NCBI GenBank assembly: GCA_903813345.2
Contig: CAIIXF020000005.1
Coordinates: 21,207,375 to 21,271,374 of the forward strand
Origin: Owenia fusiformis
Taxonomy: Eukaryota; Annelida; Polychaeta; Sabellida; Oweniidae
Direction: 5' to 3'
Length of the DNA stretch: 64,000 nucleotides
The first letter of the stretch is position 1; every line of letters starts with the position of its first letter. Shown here in pieces: positions 45,231 to 57,925 of the stretch. Below the pieces are notes generated by a model. The model did no database searches. It was not told the origin of the DNA and saw only the letters and a list, made by a program, of their open reading frames with translations. The translations under genes were made by a program, and so were the position numbers.

Positions 45231-47143
45231 TTATTATTATTTTTCTCTACACGTTTTCTCAATAACTAGAAGACATTGAGTCAAGTCCTGTATACAGTCA
45301 ATTTAGGTCCAGTATCTAGTTTCTCGGAAATTGGGTAAATTTTTTATCTCGGTCAAAGGTCAAGAACTAGGTCAAATCTTGTATTTTCATCATTTTACCA
45401 ATTTTCTCAGTCGTTCTTCAATATTTTTTCTCGGTTTTTTTTTTCATCATGTTCCTTGAAAACAAAGCTAATTCCGAAAGGCAAATTGTTTTTTGATTAC
45501 TCCTACCGATTTTGAAATATGTCGTCCGGAAAGTAGGTCACACCAAAATGTGCTCCAAATTCAATGTATGAGTTATGAATTAGGGGTAGAATTTTGTCAG
45601 GAATCTGAATCTGCAAACCAAATTTCGATCCGACTTCCGGTTTGGAAGTTATGTCGTTTTAAAAGCTCAAAAATCGCTAAATTTGGTGCCCATGTTAAGT
45701 CAATGGGAAAAAAGATTTTTTTGAAGTGAAAAATACGAAATATAGACTGAGTTCAGCTTAATTTAATGAAAGCTTTGAAAAGAATGGGACCTTAAAAGCC
45801 ATCTAGCTTCAAAATTTGGACACCATAATGCCTAGGTCAAAATCTAGGTCAAATTCAAAGGTTTTCCTTATTTTTGCGATTCTGACACTACACTTCAATA
45901 ATATTCTTCAAAATTGTGTATACATGTAGCCAAGAGTGTGCTAATAGTGTTAGCCTTTTGCCGTCAGAAAGTATTTTGACCCACTTTTGAGATATGGTGT
46001 CCGAAAAGTAGGTCAAAATAGAAAGTTCTCCAAAGTTGACTTTTGAGTTATGAATTAAGTGTAGAATTTTCTCAGGAATCCGAATCTGCAAACCAAATTT
46101 CGATCCGACTCCCGGTTCGAAAGTTATGACGTTTTGAAAGCTCAAAAATCGCTAAATTTGGTGCCCCATGTTATGTTAATGGCAAAAAAGATTTTTTTGA
46201 ACTGTAAAATACAAGATATAGACTGAGTACAGCTTAACATAATGAAAGTCCATAAAAGAAGGGGACCTCGAAGGCTACTTAGCTTCAAAATTTGGACACC
46301 AAACTCCCTAGGTCAAAATCTAGGTCAAATCCAAAGGTTTTCCTCATTTTTGCGATTCTGACACTACACTTTAATTATATTCCTCGAAATTGTGTATATA
46401 TGTAGCCACGAGTGTGCTAATAGTGTTAGCCTTTTGCCGTCAGAAAGTATTTTGACCCACTTTTGAGATATGGTGTCCGAAAAGTAGGTCAAAATAAAAA
46501 GTTCTCCAAATTTAACGTTTGAGTTATGAATTAGGGGTAGAATTTTCTCAGAAATCCGGATCTGCAAACCAAATTTCGATCCAACTTCTGGTTCTGAAGT
46601 TATGGCGTGTCCAAAAAGTAGGTCAAAATAAAAATTCGCCAAATTTAACGTATGAGAACGTATGAGTTATGAATTAGGGGTAGAATTTTGTCAGGAATCC
46701 GAATCTTTAAATCAAATTTAGATCCGACTTCCGGTTCGGAAGTTATGGCGTTTTGAAATTTTGGAAAATCAATCTGATGGTATCCTGATAGAAAATCAAG
46801 AGTAGAGCAGAAAATATTGAAAAATTCATCCATCCTTCCTATCTGATCTTATCCCATCCTATCCTTCCTATCTATCCTTCCTTCGTATCCTTTCCTTCCT
46901 ATCCTTCCTATCCTCTCCTATCATATCCTTTCTTCCTATTCTGTTCTATCCTATCCTTCTTTCTTATTCTATCCTATCGTTCCTTCCCATTCTATCCTAT
47001 CCTACCTTCCTATTTTATCCATCCATCTTATTCTGGATGACTCAGCTTATTCTGGATGACTCGGCTTATATATAGATGACTGGGCTTAAAAAAGTCTAGA
47101 TCTGGAGTCTGAAATTGAACTTCGTTCAATTTCCAAAGTCTAG
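45231..47143 (+). mobile_element. Family B unit, 1.91 kb
   Basis: No 5' hairpin. Three subunits, microsatellite at 46828-47030, CTAG 47140-47143. A 10-bp duplication AACGTATGAG occurs near 46650. Confidence 0.75.
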
Positions 47144-49055
47144 TTATTCTTATTCTTATTCTTATTATTATTCTAAACCAGTTTTCTCAATAACCATAAG
47201 GTTTTCAGTAAAGTCAGTCATTTGGTCAATTTAGGTCCAGAATCTAGTTCCTCGGAAATTGGGTCAATTTTTTATCTAGGTCAAAGGTCAAGAACTAGGT
47301 CAAATCTAGTACTTTGTCACTTTTTTCGATTTTCTCGGTCGTCCTTCAATATTTTTGATCCGGGTTTTTTTCATTGTGTTCCTTATAAAAAAGTAGGAAA
47401 GCTAGGGTCATTTAGTTTTTTGATATCTCAAACCGATTTCGAGATATCAGTGTCCGAAAACGAGGTCCAAAAAAAAGTTCTCCGAATCAAATGTCCAGGA
47501 TATTAGTCTTATAGGAAATTTTCTCAGGATTCCGAATCTGAAAACCAAATTCGAATCAGACTTCCAGTTCGGAAGTTATGGCGTTTTGAAAGCTCAAAAA
47601 TCGCTAAATTTGGTGCCCATGTTAAGTCAATGGGAAAAAAGATTTTTTTGAAGTGGAAAATACGAAATATAGACTGAGTTCAGCTAAATATAATGAAAGC
47701 TTTTAAAAGAATGGGACCTCAAAAGCCATCTAGCTTCAAAATTTGGACACCAAAATGCATAGGTCAAAATCTAGGTCAAATTCAAAGTTTTTCTGTATTT
47801 TTGCTATTCTGACACTACAGATTAATTATATTCTTCGAAATTGTGTATGCATGTAGCCAAGAGTGTGCTTATAGTGTTAGCCTTTTGCCGTCAGAAAGTA
47901 TTTTGCCCCACTTTTGAGATATGGTGTCCGAAAAGTAGGTCAAAATAAAGAATTCTCCAAATTTAACGTGTGAGTTATGAACTAAGTATAGAATTTTCTC
48001 AGGAATCCGAATCTGCAAACCAAATTTCGATCCGACATCCAGTTCGGAAGTTATGACATTTTGAAAGCTCAAAAATCGCTAAATTTGGTGCCCCATGTTA
48101 TGTCAATAGGAAAAAAGATTTTTTTGAAGTGTAAAATACGAGATATAGACTAAGTACAGCTTAAAATAATGAAAGCCTATGAAAGAAGGGAACCTCGAAG
48201 GCTACCTAACTTCAAAATTTGGACACCAAAATGCCTAGGTCAAAATCTAGGTCAAATTCATAGTTTATCCTTATTTTTGCGATTCTGACACTACACTTTA
48301 ATTATATTCCTCGAAATTGTGTATACATGTAGCCAAGAGTGTTCTAATAGCGTTAGCCTTTTGCCGTCAGAAAGTATTTTGACCCAATTTTGAGATATGG
48401 TGTCTGAAAAGTAGGTCAAAATAAAAAGTTCTCCAAATTTAACGTTTGAGTTATGAATTAAGAGTAGAATTTTCTCAGAAATCCGAATCTGCAAACCAAA
48501 TTTCAATCCGACTTCCGGTTCCGAAGTTATGGCGTGTCCGAAAAGTAGGTCAAAATAAAAATTCGCCAAATTTAACGTATGAGTTATGAATTAGGGGGAG
48601 AATTTTGTCAGGAATCTGAATCTGCAAATCAAATTTCGATCCGACTTCCGGTTCGGAAGTTTTGGCGTTTTGAAATTTCAAGAAAAATCAATCAGATGGT
48701 ATCCTGATAGAAAGTCAAGAGTAGAGAAGAAAATATTGAAAAATGCATCCATCCTTCCTTTCTGATCCTATCCTATCCTTCCTATCTACCCTTGCTTCGT
48801 TTCCTCTCCTTCCTATTCTATCCCTTCTTCCTATTCTATTCTATCCTTCTTTCCTATTCTATCCTATCGTTCCTTTCTATTCTATCCTATCCTTCCTTCC
48901 TTTTTCATCCATCCATCCATCCATCCATCCATCCATTCTTCTTTTTCTTGATGACTTAGTTTATTTTGGATGACTTGGCTTATTCTGGATGACTCGGCTA
49001 AAAAAAGTCTAGATCTGGAGTCTGAAATTGAACTCGTTCAATTTCCAAAATCTAG
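47144..49055 (+). mobile_element. Family B unit, 1.91 kb
   Basis: Layout close to the preceding unit in length; microsatellite 48745-48938 ends in an ATCC run; CTAG 49052-49055. Confidence 0.75.
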
Positions 49056-50441
49056 TTATTTTTCTCTACACGTTTTCTCAATAACTAGATGACATTGAGT
49101 CAAGTCCTGTATACAGTCAATTTAGGTCCAGTATCTAGTTTCTCGGAAATTGGGTCAATTTTTTATCCAGGTCAAAGGTCAAGAACTAGGTCAAATCTTG
49201 TATTTTCATCATTTTAACAATTTTCTCAGTCATTCTTCAATATTTTTTTTCATCATGTTCCTTGGAAACAAAGCTCATTCCGAAGGTAAATCGTTTTTTG
49301 ATTACTCTTACCGATTTTGAGATATGGCGTCCAGAAAGTAGGTCACACCAAAACGTGCTCCAAATTCAATGTATGAGTTATGAATTAGGGGTAGAATTAT
49401 GTCAGGAATCCGAATCTGCAAAGCAAATTCCGATCTGACTTCCGGTTTGGAAGTTATGGCGTTTTGAAAACTCAAAAATCGCTAAATTTGGTGCCCATGT
49501 TAAGTCAATGGGAAAAAAGATTTTTTTGAAGTGAAAAATACGAAATATAGACTGAGTTCAGCTTCATATAATCAAAGCCTTTAAAAGAAGGTTACCTCAA
49601 AAGCCACATAGCTTCAAAATTTGGACACTGAAATGCTAAGGTCAAAATCTAGGTCAAATTCAAAGTTTTTTCTTATTTTTGCGATTCTGACATTACACTT
49701 TAATTATATTCTTCGAAATTGTCTATACATGTAGCCAAGAGTGTGCTAATAGCGTTAGCCCTTTGCTGACAGAAAGTATTTTGACCCACTTTTGAGATAT
49801 GGTGTCCGAAAAGAAGGTCAAAATAAAAAGTTCTCCAAATTTAACGTTTGAGTTATGAATTCTATTCTCAGAAATCCGAATCTGCAAACCAAATTTCGAT
49901 CCAACTTCCGGTTCCGAAGTTATGGCGTGTCCAAAAAGTAGGTCAAAATAAAAATTCGCCAAATTTAACGTATGAGTTATGAATTAGGGGTAGAATTTTG
50001 TCAGGAATCCGAATCTTTAAATCAAATTTAGATCCGACTTCCGGTTCGGAAGTTATGGCGTTTTGAAATTTCGGAAAATCGATCTGATGGTATCCTGATA
50101 GAAAGTCAAGAGTAGAGAAGAAAATATTGAAAAATTCATCCATCCTTCCTATCTGATCCTATCCTTCCTATCTATCCTTCCTTCGTATCCTTTCCTTCCT
50201 ATCCTCTCCTATCATATCCGTTCTTCCTATTCTGTTCTATCCTATCCTTCTTTCTTATTCTATCCTATCGTTCCTTCCCATTCTATTCTATCCTACCTTC
50301 CTATTTTATCCATCCATCTTATTCTGGATGACTCAGCTTATTCTGGATGACTCAGCTTATTTTAGATGACTGGGCTTAAAAAAGTCTCGAGTCTGAGATC
50401 TCGAGTCTGAAATTGAACTTCGTTCAATTTCCAAAGTCTAG
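49056..50441 (+). mobile_element. Family B unit, 1.39 kb
   Basis: Same size class as 33390-34777 and 39912-41286; microsatellite 50133-50320; the 3' motif is changed to TCGAGTCT; CTAG 50438-50441. Confidence 0.75.
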
Positions 50442-52523
50442 TTCTTATTCTTATTCTAAGCAAGTTTTCTCAATAACCATAAGGTCTTCAGTAAAGTCAA
50501 TCATTTGGTCAATTTAGGTTCAGTATCTAGTTTCTCGGAAATTGGGTCAAATTTTTATCTAGGTCAAAGGTCAAGAACTAGGTCAAATCCAGTACTTTGT
50601 CACTTTTTTCGATTTTCTCGGTCATCCTTCAATATTTTCGATCCGTTTTTTTTTCAATGTGTTCCTTATAAAAAAGTAGGAAAGCCAGGGTCATTTAGTT
50701 TTTTGATATCTCAAACCGATTTCAAGATATCAGTGTCCGAAAACGAGGTCCAAAAACAGTTCTCTGAATCAAATGTCGAGGATATTAGTTTTATAGGAAA
50801 TTTTCTCAGGATTCCGAATCTGAAAACCAAATTTGGATCAGCCTTCCGGTTCGGAAGTTATGGCGTTTTGAAAGCTCAAAAATCGCTAAATTTGGAGCCC
50901 ATGTTAAGTCAATGGGAAAAAAAGATTTTATTGAAGTGAAAAATACGAAATATAGACTGAGTTCAGCTAAATATAATGAAACCTTTTAAAAGAATGGTAC
51001 CTCAAAAGCCATCTAGCTTTAAAATTTGGAAACCAAAATGCCTAGGTCAAAATCTAGGTCAAATTCAAAGTTTTTCCTTATTTTTGTGATTCTGACACTA
51101 CAGATTAATTATATTCTTCAGAATTTTGTATACATATAGCCAAGAGTGTGCTAATAGTGTTAGCCTTTTGCCGTCAGAAAGTACTTTGCCCCACTTTTGA
51201 GATATGGTGTCCGAAAAGTAGGTCAAAATAAAAAAATTCTCCAAATTTGACGTTTGAGTTATGAATTAAGTATAGAATTTTTTCAGGAATCTGAAGCTGC
51301 AAACCAAATCTCAATCCGACTTCTGGTTCGGAAGTTATGACATTTTGAAAGCTCAAAAATCGCTAAAGGACGATTCTCGGTTTGGAGAACGAAGTTTATC
51401 AATCTAAATGGGCATTATCCCTGCTTCGGACAAATTTGATTTTTTTACATAATATAGATTTGAATGTCTCCTTTTGAATAGTCATAATTTAATTTGGGTA
51501 ATATTTCTAGATTTTTCGCAAAAAAATATTAGCGCAGTACACTGATGAACTTCTTTCCCCAAATCGAGACTTGTATTTTATTGAATCGGTCTATTTGAGC
51601 ATTATCCCTGCTTCAGACCAATTTGTAATTTTTACATCTTGTAGATTTAATTGTCCTCTTTTGAATATTCATAGTTTAATTTGGGTAATATTTCTATATT
51701 TTTCATGAAAAATTTTTTAGCCCAGGAGGCTGTTCTCCAAACCGAGAATCGTCCTTTGGGGCCCCATGTTATGTCAATCTGAAAAAAGATTTTTTTGAAG
51801 TGTAAAATACAAGATATAGACTAATTACAGCTTAAAATAATGAAAGCCTATGAAAGAAGGGGACCTTATGAGTATGAGTTATGAGTTAGGGGTAGAATTT
51901 TGTCAGGAATCCGAATCTGCAAACCAAATTTCGATCCGACTTCCGAATCGGAAATTATGGCGTTTTGAAATTTCGAGAAAAATCGATCTGATGATATCCT
52001 GATAGAAAGTCAAGAATAGCAAAGAAAATATTGAAACATCCATCCATCCTTCCATCCATCATTCCTATCCTATCTGATCCTATTCTATCCTTCCTATCTA
52101 TCCTTCCTTCATATCTTTTCCTTCCTATCCTCCCTATCCTATCATTTCTTCCTATTCTATACTATCCTTCTTTCCTATTCTATCCTATTCCATCCTATCG
52201 TTCCTTTCTATTCTATTCTATCCTATCCTTCCTATCCTATCTCCTCTTATCCCATCCTCTCCTTCCTATCCTATCCCCTCTTATCCTATCCTCTCCTTCC
52301 TATCATTTCCTTCCTATCCTATCCATCCTTGCTATTCTATCCTATCCTTCTTTTCTATTCTATCCTATCGTTCCTTCCTATTCTATCCTATCCTACCTTC
52401 CTATCTTATCCATCCAACTTTTCTGGATGACTCAGCTTATTTTGGATGACTCTTATTCTGGATGACTGGGCTAAAAAAAGTCTTGATCTTGAGTCTGAAA
52501 TTGAACTCCTTTCCAAAATCTAG
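50442..52523 (+). mobile_element. Family B unit carrying Spy-like MITE
   Basis: Interrupted by the MITE 51368-51754. Long microsatellite 52037-52420. The 3' hairpin is damaged (GAAATTGAACTCCTTTCC), CTAG 52520-52523. Confidence 0.75.
51368..51754. mobile_element. Spy-like MITE between AAA and TTT
   Basis: Perfect 23-bp inverted termini starting GGACGATTCTCGGTTTGGAG. It interrupts 'cgctaaatttggtgcc', known from about ten sister units, exactly between AAA and TTT, with no bases duplicated or lost at the junction. Insertion at AAA|TTT without duplication is the rule of the Spy group (PIF/Harbinger-ISL2EU-related). Internal 'ttcaagaatag' style direct similarity (51400-51500 with 51590-51700) suggests an internal duplication. 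No transposase. Confidence 0.8.
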
Positions 52524-53034
52524 TTATCATTATTCTTCCTCCTTCCCAGATTTCTCACCAACTAGAAGAGCTTGATTTAAGCTGCTTCCCATGATCAACT
52601 AGGGAATGTATCTGGGATGATGGGAAATTAGGTCAAATTTTTATCTAGGTCAAAGGTCAAGAACTAGGTCAAATCTTGCATTTTCAACATTCTATCAATT
52701 ATCTTCGTCATTGTTTATGGGAACAACTTTGTCTTTTTTTCATCATGTAGCTTAGAAACAGCTCTTTCATTCGTGTGCAAACAGAATTTTGATTACTCGT
52801 ACCGATTTTGAGATATGGCGTCCTCAAAGTAGGTCAAAACAAAAAGTTCTCCAAATTCAACATGTGAGTTATGGAATAAGTGTAGAATGATCTCAGAAAT
52901 CCGAATCTGCAAACCAAATTTTGATCCAACTTCTGGTTTGGAAGTTATGGCATTTTGAAATTTTGAGAAAAATCGATCTGATGATAACTTTATAGAATGT
53001 CGAGAAAAGTGAAAACAAAATTGAAAAAATACCA

Positions 53035-53135
53035 GTCAAGTCCATTTCTAGGTCCAAGTCAAGGTCCAGTACAGGTCCAAGTCCAGTATTTGTCCAGGTC
53101 CAAGTCAAGTCTAGGTCCAAATCCAGTCCAGGACC
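53035..53135 (+). repeat. GTCCAAGTC minisatellite
   Basis: About 100 bp of irregular AGGTCCAAGTC units; the frames across it (DLDLTWTWTN) are repeat artefacts. Confidence 0.75.
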
Positions 53136-53929
53136 TATGTCAAAATCTAGGTCAAATTCATAGTTTTTCCTTATTTTTGCGATTCTGACACTACACTTTG
53201 ATTATATTCTTCAAAATTTTGTATACATGTAGCCAAGAGTGTGCCTATAGTGTTAGCCTTTTGCCGTCAGAAAGTATTTTGACCCGCTTTTGAGATATGG
53301 TGTCCCAAAAGTAGGTCAAAATAAAAAGATCTTCAAATTTAACGTATGAGTTATGAATCCGAATCTGCAAACCAAATTTCGATTAGACTTCCTGTTCGGA
53401 AGTTATGGCGTTTTGAAAGCTCAAAAACCGCTAAATTTGCTTCCCCATGTTATGGCAACGGGAAAAAAAGATTTTTTGAAGTGTAAAATACGAGATATAG
53501 ACTGAGTACAGCTTAATATATTGAAAGCCTATTAAAAAGGGGACCTCGAAGGCTACTTAGCATCAAAATTTGGACACCAAAATCCCTAGGTCAAAATCTA
53601 GGTCAAATTCATAGTTTTTTCTTATTTTTGCGATTCTGACACTATGTTTAAATGATTTCCTTTAAAATTTTGTATACAGGTAGCAAAGAGTATGCTAATA
53701 GTGTGAACCTTTTGCCATCAGAAAGTATTTTGACCCACTTTTGAGATATGGTGTCCGAAAAGTAGGTAAAAATAAAAAAAATATCCAAATTTAACTTATG
53801 AGTTATGAATTAAGGGTAGAATCCAAATCTGCAAATCACCGACTCCCGGTTTAAATTCTAAGCCATTTTAGATTCACATTTGCCAGTATCCACAATGCAG
53901 ATCCATCAAATATACTTTCAAAAATTCCT

Positions 53930-54132
53930 ACTTACCTACCTACCTCGGCTACCTACTTAGCTACCTACTTTTCAGCTACCTACTCAGCTACTTACTCAGC
54001 TACCTACTCAGCTACTTACTCAGTTACCTACTCAGCTGCTTACTCAGCTACCTACTCAGCTACTTACTCAATTACTTAATCATCTACGTACTCAGCTTGC
54101 TACTCAGTTACTTACTCAGCTCTTTACTCAAG
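53930..54132 (+). repeat. CAGCTACCTACT minisatellite, second block
   Basis: Near-identical in order to 43485-43692, including the terminal 'ctcagctctttactcaagta', so both units share a recent ancestor. Confidence 0.85.
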
Positions 54133-54182
54133 TAAATCAATCTGGAGTCTTATATTGAACTTTGTTCAATTTACAAATCTAG

Positions 54183-55360
54183 TTATTTATAATTTATAAT
54201 TTCAGGTGTACTTTGTTGTAAAAGCCTATGTTATTGTTAACAGTAGTTATATGTGATAAATTTGTAAAAAGAAATCAGCAAAAACTCATAATCACCTTTT
54301 TATTGTTGGCCATTTTGGATTTTCCATCCTAAAATCTTGTCTGTAAAGTCTTGTCTACACATTTTCAGGTGAATCATTTGGTAGATCAATTTCAAATTTT
54401 CAGGTATGATTCTTACTTTGAAAATCTAGATCTGATTAGTTTTTTGGCATTCTGGGTAAATGTCAAGGGAGCCATTTTGGATTTTCCGTCTTAAAATCTT
54501 GCCTGTAAGTCTTGTCTACGCGTTTTTAGGTGAACCGTGTGGTAGATCAATTTCAAATTTTCAGAAATGATTCTTACTATGAAAATCTAGATCAAATTAG
54601 TTTTTTGGCATTCTGGGTAAATGTCAATGCAGCCATTTTGGATTATCTGCCCTAAGATCTTGTCTGTAAAGTCTTGTCTACGCATTTCAAGGTGAACCGT
54701 TTGGTAGATCAATTTCAAATTTTCAGGGATGATTCTTAGTATGAAAATCTAGATCTGATTAGTTTTTTTGCATTCTGGATAAATGTCAAGGCAGCAATTT
54801 TGGATTTTTTGTCTTAAAATCTTGCCCGTAAAGTCTTGTCTACTCATTTTAAGTGAACCGTTCTGTAGATCAATTTCAAATTTTCAGGGATGATTCTTAG
54901 TATGAAAATCTAGATCTGATTAGTTTTTGGGCATTCTGGGTAAATGTCAAGGCAGCCATTTTGGATTTTCTGTCTTAAAATCTTGTCTGTAAAGTCTTGT
55001 CTACGCATTTCCAGGTGAACCGTTTGGTAGATCAATTTCAAATTTTCAGGGATGATTCTTAGTATGAAAATCTCGAAGAGATTAGTTTTTTTGCATTCTG
55101 GATAAATGTCAAGGCAGCCATTTTGGATTTTCCGTCCAAAAATCTTGCTTGTAAAGTCTTGTTTACATGTTTTCTGGTTAAGTGTGTGAGGGATCAATTT
55201 CAAATTTTCAGTTGTGGTTCTTAGTAGGAAAATCTAGAACCGACTAATTTTTTGGCATTCTGGGTAAATTTTAAGGTGGCCATTTGGGATATTCCGTCCT
55301 CAAATTGTGTCGGTAAAGTCTTGTCTACTCGTTTTTTAGGATAACCATTTGACGGGATCA
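54183..55360 (+). repeat. 165-bp tandem repeat block
   Basis: Six to seven units of about 165 bp ('aaaatcttgtctgtaaagtc', 'gtagatcaatttcaaatttt', 'gcattctgggtaaatgtcaa', 'gccattttggattttc'). A diverged relative of the 162-bp family C core at 9103-12130. The leading 54200-54300 ('agtagttatatgtgataaat', 'aaatcagcaaaaa') matches the 61640-62820 repeat. Confidence 0.75.
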
Positions 55361-56196
55361 CCCATAGGTGGGGACATTTTGTACACATTTGTGTTCTTGT
55401 ATAGCATTTCCCTCGCTTATATCTGTATTCCGTCCGTCTGTCCGGGCAGTAACTCAAATATCGTTGGCCTGATTTTGTTCATATTTTTTAAACATATACC
55501 CTATGAGGGTAGAAGTTCTGCTCGAAAGCGATTTTCAAAATGGCCTCTCATTCAAAAATTGCGGCCATTTTAGTGCCGATTTTACAGTAATTTAGGTACA
55601 ATATGTAAAACTGTAATAGCAATATGTTTTAAATGTAAAACAATTATATAGGACATTAATTAAGCTAGAAATATAGATATTAAAGAAGCACATGGCAGCC
55701 ATCTTGAAAAATGGCGGCCTTTACTCCCTATTTTACGATTTTTGCTGTAACTCAAAAAGTAGTGGAGCGATTTTGTTCATATTTTGTATGTGAATACTAT
55801 AAGCATGGCACACTGTCTAATGACACTTTTGGTAGAAGGCAGCCATTTTGAAAAATGGCCACCATTTTATCCTAATTTACTATAACTCGAAAAGTAGTAG
55901 AGGGATTCTGTTCATATTTGGTATGTGAATAATTATTGCACACTGTCTAATGTCACTTTTGGTAGAAGGCGGCCATTTTTCAAAATGGCCACCATTTTAT
56001 CCTAATTTACTATAACTCGAAAAGTAGTGGAGGGATTCTGTTCATATTTGGTTTGTGAATACTATAAGCATGACAAGTGGTAGAAGGTGTTCATTTTGAA
56101 AAATGGCTGCCAATTTTGCTATATACTTTGTTTGTAAAAATGACAGCCATGGCTGTTTGATGGGATTTGCTATGCTTTGGCGTTGCTCCTCTTGTT
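55361..56196 (+). mobile_element. Degraded family A relative
   Basis: Contains 'ccgtccgtctgtccgggcag' (55431-55450), then three diverged units with 'aaaagtagtggagcgattttg', 'ggcagccattttgaaaaatg'. The 3' end is a decayed version of the family A terminus: GATGGGATTTGCTATGC...GCGTTGCTCCTC. The 5' motif is unclear ('atcacccataggtggggaca'). Confidence 0.55.
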
Positions 56197-56960
56197 CTCA
56201 ATGAGCCTATTTTTATATTACCTGGTAATAATCTTTCAGAGCTCATCAGACATTAGCTGGTAATTGTTAATTAATAACTCAAATATATATATAATAGGAT
56301 TTTATTTGTACTGATGCCCTTTTAGGGCCAAACGTACATCCAACACACAATTTTCAATAACAGTAAAAATAGCAATAAAGTAAAGAAAATAGGATTGCAT
56401 TCTTCAAACAACACATAAAATGTTATTTTGATACAAGAATCCTTTCTCTACCAATCAATTCATCATGTCAGCAGATTCTTTTAATATGTTCTCCTCACTC
56501 GTCAATAGAAAAATTGTCTTTTGATGGTAATTCATGTTTTTAAAATTACTTCACAGGTTTTCAAGTTTTTGAGATTTTCTGATATACTCCAATTGTTTAC
56601 ATTTGAATAAAAAGTGTATTCATCTTCTATAGCAGTCCTTACATATAGAGTCTTTACATATTTTACAAAATGAAGTAAAATGAAATTAAAATGAGAATAT
56701 GTGCATGTTTATAGTTTGCATCAAAATACTTTATTTTATTAACATTTTTCATTACAAAAATTGAAGAACATTTTTCATTTATATAAATACCTGGTGACTA
56801 TCTGCAATGAGGTCTTGTTTAAAGCTTTCTTTCTGAACAAGGCTATTTAATATTTATTGTACTTATATTAGAAACACATTTTGTGCTTGTACTTTACATA
56901 AATATTATGTACTTTTGACATGTGTAGTAGACCTGATCAAATAATGTTGAAAAGGGAAGA
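56197..56960. other. No recognised feature
   Basis: AT-rich DNA; no repeats, RNA genes or coding stretches recognised. Confidence 0.4.
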
Positions 56961-56984
56961 ATTGAAGCTAAGATGTCATTGAAG

Positions 56985-57925
56985 TGAACTCCAAAGTTGA
57001 ACCCATAGTTTGAAGCTAATATGTTATTAAAGTGAACCTATAGTTGAACTCGTGGTTTCATGCTTCAGTTGAACCTATAGTTGAACCCTAGGTTTGAAGT
57101 TGAAATGTCATTGATGTGAATCTAAAGTTGAACCCATTCTTCAGAGCTAACATGACATTGCAGTGAACCTATGGTTGAACCCATAGTTTGAAGCTAACAT
57201 GTCATTGAAGTGAACCTATAGTTGAAACTGTAGTTTGAACCTAACATGGCATTAAAGCGAACCTATAGTTGAACCCATGGTTTGAAGCTAACATGACATT
57301 GAAATGAACCTATAATTGAACCAGTAGTTAGGAGCTAACATGACAATGAAATGAACCTTTAGTTGAAACTGTAGTTTGAACCTAACATGGCATTAAAGTG
57401 AACCTATAGTTGAACCCGTGGTTTGAAGCTAACATGACATTGAAATGAACCTATAATTGAACCAGTAGTTAGGAGCTAACATGACAATGAAATGAACCTT
57501 TAGTTGAAACTGTAGTTTGAACCTAACATGGCATTAAAGTGAACCTATAGTTGAACCCGTGGTTTGAAGCTAACATGACATTGTATTAAACCTATAGTTG
57601 AATCCATAGTTGAAGCTAACCTGGCATTAAAGTGAACCTATAGTTGAACTGGTAGTTGAACCTATGGTTTGAAGTTTCATCTTATTCAATTGAACCTTTA
57701 GTTGAACCAGTAGTTTGAAGCTAACAAACCTGAACCTGTAGTTTTAAGCATCTTTTTATTAAATTGCTTCTACAGTTGAACCCTTTTAGCTAAAATGTCA
57801 TTGAAGTGAACCTATAGTCAAATCTGTGGTTTGAAGTTTACGTTTGATTCAATTGAACCTATAGCTGAACCCATGGTTACAAGTTAATATGTCATTACAG
57901 TGAACCTATACTTGAACCTTTGGTT
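56985..57925 (+). repeat. 47-bp minisatellite, 141-bp order
   Basis: Unit 'gaacctatagttgaacccgt' plus 'ggtttgaagctaacatgaca' plus about 7 bp. In 57231-57560 three different 47-bp units repeat as a 141-bp higher-order unit ('tagtttgaac' anchors at 57231, 57372, 57513). Outside this core units are diverged. Confidence 0.85.

Larger units (their letters stand above)
28508..54182 (+). repeat. 25-kb head-to-tail family B array
   Basis: Twelve 3' termini of one element type follow each other in the same direction (CTAG ends at 33389, 34777, 38121, 39911, 41286, 43742, 45230, 47143, 49055, 50441, 52523, 54182). Each 3' end is TCTGGAGTCT, then a 10-bp hairpin GAAATTGAAC/GTTCAATTTC, then CAAAGTCTAG and TTATT. 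The 5' ends, where kept, are AGACTCCAGAT hairpins. Cores consist of 475-481-bp subunits (about 20 copies, anchor 'tttgcgattctgacactaca'). Distances between 3' ends cluster at 1375-1390 and 1912 bp. No protein is encoded; all frames are repeat shadows. Confidence 0.85.
52524..54182 (+). mobile_element. Last family B unit, TACTCAGC subtype
   Basis: Begins 'cccagatttctcaccaac', carries a GTCCAAGTC minisatellite (53035-53135) and the TACTCAGC minisatellite (53930-54132), and ends with TTATATTGAAC hairpin and CTAG 54179-54182. It closes the array. Confidence 0.75.

Noticed and set aside
34039-51356. Recurring minus-strand frames of 60-108 codons (for example ending 'KILSDGKRLTLLAHSWLH')
   Set aside because: They are the same stretch of the 475-481-bp subunit seen again and again. 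Similarity alone keeps them open; they lack ATG starts, differ in length from copy to copy and are broken in many units.
37808-52465. Long 'LPILSFLSILPSYLFLPILS' type frames
   Set aside because: They are translations of the CTATCCTTC microsatellite.
55221-55457. 78-codon minus-strand ORF
   Set aside because: It spans the junction of the 165-bp repeat and the degraded family A element and has no protein character.
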